Notes under the pieces: model-generated
The model's input: the letters and a program-made list of their open reading frames with translations, nothing else
The model's database searches: none
What the model was told of the DNA's origin: nothing
Position numbers and translations under genes: made by a program
Shown here: piece after piece, positions 7,501 to 10,008 of the stretch
How positions within the stretch are numbered: position 1 is the stretch's first letter
How the letters are laid out: the number at the start of each line of letters is the position of its first letter
NCBI GenBank assembly: GCA_022820435.1
Contig: JAJEFL010000045.1
Location: forward strand, 1 to 10,008
DNA from: Bin80 sp022820435
GTDB lineage: Bacteria > Bacteroidota > Rhodothermia > Rhodothermales > Bin80
Length of the DNA stretch: 10,008 nucleotides
Direction: 5' to 3'

Positions 7501-7712
7501 TCCTGGGGCAGGATTATTCTGGGCAAGTTCCGATGACCCCCTTCCGGAACCTGCTCACCGATGAAGAAACTGCCGCGGTATTAACGTATGTGCGCAATGC
7601 ATTCGGCAACCGTGCATCCGCAATCCGCCCAGACCAGGTGGAAACCGTGCGAAACAATACCGCAAACAGACGAGGGTACTATACGGCCGAGGAACTCCTC
7701 AACGATCAATAA
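4560..7712 (+). CDS. Secreted SGNH / beta-propeller / HEAT / cytochrome c protein (PVC-type heme-binding)
   Basis: 1050 aa, intact. Residues 1-25 are a hydrophobic export signal with cysteines at 21 and 24, a poor lipobox. Residues about 38-265 form an SGNH/GDSL-hydrolase-like domain: VVLIGNN (41-47) at block I, FFGFNES (135-141) and DGSQLNEEGY (241-250). The catalytic Ser of block I and the His of the DxxH block are not at their usual places. From about F379 (APGYEVELFAS) to about 728 is the 'membrane-bound dehydrogenase' beta-propeller, with two calcium-loop-like inserts (DLDQDGKAD, DTDGDDQAD). Residues about 740-905 are helical HEAT-like repeats. The tail is a cytochrome c domain with heme motif C935-S-T-C-H939 and a candidate axial Met992 in VPMTPF. 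Such proteins are periplasmic and typical of Planctomycetes/Verrucomicrobia; electron transfer linked to sugar oxidation is proposed but not shown. It heads a probable operon with the sulfatase 17 bases downstream. Confidence 0.9.
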   Translation: MTPKKFSYAPSAIILVLAALCMQCGSSSPGPLQPLSPGDHVVLIGNNLCSRMMNFGYFETELHQRFPEYKLTIRNMCDGGNTPGFRPHPGRVSPWAFPGADSFYTELAQPSDSQGHFETPDEWLTRLQADVIVAFFGFNESFKGLEEVDSFEKEMDAFVQHTLSQTYNGERAPGLVLISPIAFEDLSHEMDLPDGTQENIRLSVYTEAIERVAARYSLPFADVFSTSKRWYRRTLDPLTIDGSQLNEEGYILLAPDIADQVFGGEDALDSQTHTRLLAAVRDKNWNWHNDFKIPNGVHVYGRRYNPFGPDNYPAELEKIRQMTAIRDTAIWLAAEGTFMDIAAADAQTRELPEVETNYVPSDKNGNLEYLYGDDALATFTTAPGYEVELFASEVEFPDLANPVQMSFDNQGRLWVAAMPTYPHWKPGDPHPNDKLLILEDLDQDGKADRQIIWADSLHIPVGFEFAPEGVYVSQGINLILLSDTDGDDQADTQQIVLSGFDDHDTHHVISAFTTDPSGAIYMGEGLFLHTNVETSYGPARGTNGGFFRFNPQRRHLERTAQLSIPNPWGIAFDKWGQPFFAETSGPDVRWMLPGTVKPRYGVATHKSYNLIEDAHRVRPTSGLEFVSSRHFPDEVQGDLLINNTIGFLGMKQHTMMDDGTGYVSTHRQDLIQSSDGNFRPVDMEFAPDGSLYFLDWHNVLIGHMQHNARDPLRDHVHGRVYRITYPARPLVEPAKIHGASIEELLHNLTLPEYRTRYRTRRELRGRDPADVLSALDLWISGLDSNHEDHELHLLEALWVSWGLNQVKQDLLEELLNAENFRIRAAAIRILRYNPQLPKQIELLTEAADDPHGRVRTEVMAAASYLSPELGLPIVEKASRNELDKWNMNVSVTALAHLQGQRVPADQPDEETPDLNAPDLALYTLGREIYARDGYCSTCHRPDGKGLPASGFPPLAGTEWVLGDSERLIKLTLDGLIGPITVLGQDYSGQVPMTPFRNLLTDEETAAVLTYVRNAFGNRASAIRPDQVETVRNNTANRRGYYTAEELLNDQ

Positions 7713-7729
7713 AAGGCTGGTTCTGCATA

Positions 7730-8645
7730 ATGAGAGTTGGCGGCTTGATTTTTTTGAATCTTGCAATCATTCTGGCCGGGTGTAGTTCGCCTGATCCCTT
7801 GTCACGCCCGAATGTGATTCTCGTGATCACAGATGATCAGGGATATGGGGATATCGGTGCACATGGGAATTCCGCCATCAAAACCCCCGTACTTGATCGC
7901 CTGCACGACGAAAGTGTACGTCCGACAGATTTTCATGTAGATCCAACCTGTTCGCCGACGCGGGCAGCGCTCCTGACAGGACGCTATTTCACCCGAACCG
8001 GGGTTTGGCACACCATCATGGGACGCTCTTTGATGGCGCCTGAAGAGGTTACACCGGCCGAACTGTTCGCTGAGGCGGGGTACCAGACAGGAATGGTCGG
8101 CAAATCGCATTTAGGAAACAATTACCCGCTTCGTCCACAGGATCAGGGCTTTCAGGAAGCCTTCTATCATTCAGCGGGCGGGGTTGGACAGGGGCCGGAT
8201 TATTTTGGGAATGATTACTTCGATGACCGGTACATTCGGAACGGGGTTCTGGAGCAGACCACAGGATGTGTGGTTTGATGATGCACTTCGTTTCATCAAG
8301 GAGCATAAACATGAACCGTTCTTTCTGTATCTGGCAACGAATGCACCGCATAGCCCGTATTTTGTGGAGGAAAAATATGCGGTGCCATACCGGGAGGCAG
8401 GGTTTTCGGATGTTATGGCACGCTTCAGCGGCATGATTACCAATATTGACAACAACATGGGGCGGCTATTGGCAAAACTGGATTCGCTTGAGTTGAATGA
8501 GAATACGATCTTGATCTTCATGACCGATAACGGTTCCGCAGAGGGATGGATGAACCGGCGCGAGGGAGAGGGAACCTGGGAAGGATTCAGTGCGGGGATG
8601 CGTCAGGGAAAAGGATCCGAATACGACGGGGGACATCGCGCATAA
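7730..8645 (+). pseudogene. Lipoprotein sulfatase, frameshifted and cut by an IS
   Basis: The N-terminal frame (7730-8266) has a lipoprotein signal with lipobox LAGC (C18), then RPNVILVITDDQGYGD (calcium-ligand-type D35, D36), KTPVLDRL and the formylglycine motif C74-S-P-T-R78 in CSPTRAALLTGRY, and GMVGKSHLG. At about 8265 the frame breaks after EQTTG. The next frame resumes as DVWFDDALRF and continues through FFLYLATNAPHSPY, then MTDNGSAEG to YDGGHRA, all in family order. GGHRA is normally followed by PFFIRWP-like sequence; here the stop and IS4-type sequence follow at once, so the last third is displaced or lost. About 300 of an expected 450-500 residues remain. It would have removed sulfate esters in the periplasm. 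It follows the large cytochrome protein by 17 bases, probably in one transcript. Confidence 0.88.
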
Positions 8646-8782
8646 GCGCTAACTTGTTTTTTTGCAATTATTATTGTAGTTTTACCATATCTGGAGGATA
8701 GAAGGCACAGCAGTCAGTATATTTATATTGGATTTTTATGTGAAACATCCTGTATGATCTGGCGGTAGTTGCGACCCTCTGT

Positions 8783-9961
8783 ATGTTCTACAACAAAATC
8801 ACTGATGGGAAATCTATCATGTCGGTAACCGTCATCGAGGCACCAACCAGCGAGGACTGGAAGGTGTTACTTTCGTTTTTACCTGAAAATTGGAAGCAAT
8901 TGGCTACGGATACAGGTGCCTTGAAAGGATTGCGCAAAGATAAGTCGCCGGAGTCTCTTCTACGAACACTACTGATCCACTTGGGATGCGGGCATTCTTT
9001 ACGGGAAACCGTCGTTCGTGCCCGTCAGGCCGAGATTGCAGAACTCACGGATGTTGCCCTTCTCAAGCGTTTACGTAAATCCCAGGGCTGGCTCTATGCA
9101 TTATGCCGGGCACTGTTTCAGGAGCATGGAATTACCGTATCGGATACGGTGCATCAAATGCACGCATTTGATGCGACAGTGGTCAGTGAACCGGGAAAAA
9201 CGGGATCACAGTGGAGATTGCATTACAGTATGGCTCTTCCTTCTTTTGGATGCAAATTTTTTAAACTCACGCCAACCAAGGGAAAGGGAACCGCAGAAAC
9301 GTTCAAACATTTTCCAGTTGATCCAGGAGATTACATCTTGGCAGATCGGGGATATTCCACCGCGAAGGGGATTGAATACGTTGCAAAAGCGGGCGGATAT
9401 GTAACCGTTCGCGTGAATACAGGTGCATTACATTTTGAAACCGGACCGGGCATTCCGTTTCACCTGTTATCTGCGGTGGAATCCATCACTCACATTGGAG
9501 AGGTTGGAGAATGGCAGGTGAATCTGAAGAATGCTCCTGGAGTTCTTGGACGGATTTGTGTTCTGCGAAAAACCAAAGAAGCAACCCAGGATGCACTCAA
9601 GTCTATTGACCAGAATGCCCGGAGGAAAAAGAAAAAACCGCGGGAGTCGACCCGGCGCTTCGCATCCTATGTGATCGTGTTTACAACCTTCCCTCCGGAT
9701 CGGTTTTCGGCATCCGATGTTCTTGAATGGTATCGTCTCCGATGGCAGGTTGAACTCGTATTTAAGCGATTCAAGTCTCTGGCCCAATTTGGCCATTTGC
9801 CAAAATCCGATGAACAAAGCGCGAAAGCGTGGCTTTACGGGAAGCTTTTCGTTGCGCTTCTTACCGAAAAGATCGTTCGTCATGCACGAACTTTTTCCCC
9901 CTGGGGCTACGCAACAACATCCGTGCAGTCCTTGGAAAGACTTCCAATTCGCTCAAAATGA
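8783..9961 (+). CDS. IS4-family transposase
   Basis: 392 codons. The catalytic core is an RNase H-like DDE fold: D130 in HAFDATVV, D188 in ILADRGYST, and the IS4-type YREK signature Y317-x2-R320-x3-E324-x6-K331 in WYRLRWQVELVFKRFKS, exact in spacing. A basic insertion (RRKKKKPRES) lies before the third block. A better start may be the ATG at 8819 (MSVTVIEAPTSEDWK), which has GGGA upstream; the 8783 ATG has no ribosome site. Up to FSPWGYATTS the protein follows the family, but the final residues to the TGA are out of frame: the expected ending is encoded one frame over. This copy may therefore make a C-terminally altered enzyme. Confidence 0.9.
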   Translation: MFYNKITDGKSIMSVTVIEAPTSEDWKVLLSFLPENWKQLATDTGALKGLRKDKSPESLLRTLLIHLGCGHSLRETVVRARQAEIAELTDVALLKRLRKSQGWLYALCRALFQEHGITVSDTVHQMHAFDATVVSEPGKTGSQWRLHYSMALPSFGCKFFKLTPTKGKGTAETFKHFPVDPGDYILADRGYSTAKGIEYVAKAGGYVTVRVNTGALHFETGPGIPFHLLSAVESITHIGEVGEWQVNLKNAPGVLGRICVLRKTKEATQDALKSIDQNARRKKKKPRESTRRFASYVIVFTTFPPDRFSASDVLEWYRLRWQVELVFKRFKSLAQFGHLPKSDEQSAKAWLYGKLFVALLTEKIVRHARTFSPWGYATTSVQSLERLPIRSK

Positions 9962-10008
9962 GGTGATCCGAGCCATTGAACCCGCCTGTGGATTAGCCAC
10001 CATGATTC
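9933..10008 (+). pseudogene. IS4 transposase C-terminal tail in a shifted frame
   Basis: From 9921 the frame starting at multiples of three reads PCSPWKDFQFAQ, then NEVIRAIEPACGLATMI, open to the window edge. SPW-K-x-F followed by an amphipathic helix with AIEP is what IS4-family transposases show at this point. The switch from the main frame falls between about 9920 and 9932, and loss of two bases (or gain of one) would explain it. No slippery heptamer is visible, so I read it as a mutation, not programmed frameshifting. Confidence 0.55.

Larger units (their letters stand above)
8642..10008 (+). mobile_element. IS4-family insertion sequence, right end beyond the window
   Basis: The left boundary is inferred from the sulfatase: homology runs to GGHRA (codon GCA at 8640-8642) and stops. 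The following TAAGCGCTAACTTG, containing the palindrome AGCGCT, should be the left inverted repeat. About 140 AT-rich bases lead to the transposase. The right end and any target duplication lie outside the window, so the exact base cannot be fixed. Confidence 0.6.

Noticed and set aside
8662..8690. TTGCAA followed by TACCAT as an IS4 transposase promoter
   Set aside because: The spacing is about 15 bases and the -10 match is poor, so it is not distinguishable from the AT-rich background.
1..10008. CRISPR array, tRNA or rRNA genes
   Set aside because: No regularly spaced repeats and no recognisable tRNA or rRNA sequence were seen on either strand.

Overview
The window looks like a decaying accessory region of a Gram-negative bacterium, most likely from the PVC or FCB superphyla (Planctomycetes/Verrucomicrobia-like or Rhodothermota/Bacteroidota-like). 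The evidence is a very large secreted SGNH / beta-propeller / HEAT / cytochrome c protein of the 'PVC-type heme-binding CxxCH' kind, two periplasmic sulfatases with lipoprotein or Tat signals, a small outer-membrane beta-barrel-like protein, and weak or absent Shine-Dalgarno sequences at several genes. Nothing fixes the genus.

Layout. Positions 1-1188 (+) are most of an ISL3-family transposase cut by the window edge. Its element probably ends near 1226. From about 1368 to 2821 (+) there is a two-gene unit: the C-terminal remnant of a DUF4365 protein, translationally coupled (TAATG) to an apparently intact 375-aa protein of unknown function. Positions about 2900-3195 are mobile-element debris with no gene. 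They hold the 3' part of a group II intron on the minus strand, with a recognisable domain V at 2952-2983 but no reverse transcriptase, followed by what looks like an IS21-type terminus at about 3150-3195. A small charged hypothetical gene (3251-3472, +) converges on a small secreted barrel-like protein (3608-4054, -). Upstream of that, on the minus strand, lies the N-terminal stub of a Tat-exported sulfatase (4131-4469).

The main gene is 4560-7712 (+), 1050 aa. Seventeen bases downstream, probably in the same operon, is a lipoprotein sulfatase (7730-8645). It is broken twice: by a frameshift near 8265 and by an IS4-family insertion at about 8642. The IS4 transposase (8783-9961) fills the rest of the window, and its own last approximately 25 codons are in a different frame.

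How the genes fit together. The big cytochrome protein and the two sulfatases form a set that in PVC/FCB bacteria usually goes with extracytoplasmic breakdown of sulfated polysaccharide. Here both sulfatases are truncated while the multidomain protein is intact, so the locus appears to be losing its desulfation function under mobile-element pressure. The other candidate of interest is the DUF4365 partner gene, a conserved-looking unknown whose upstream partner has been destroyed. I found no CRISPR array, tRNA or rRNA.
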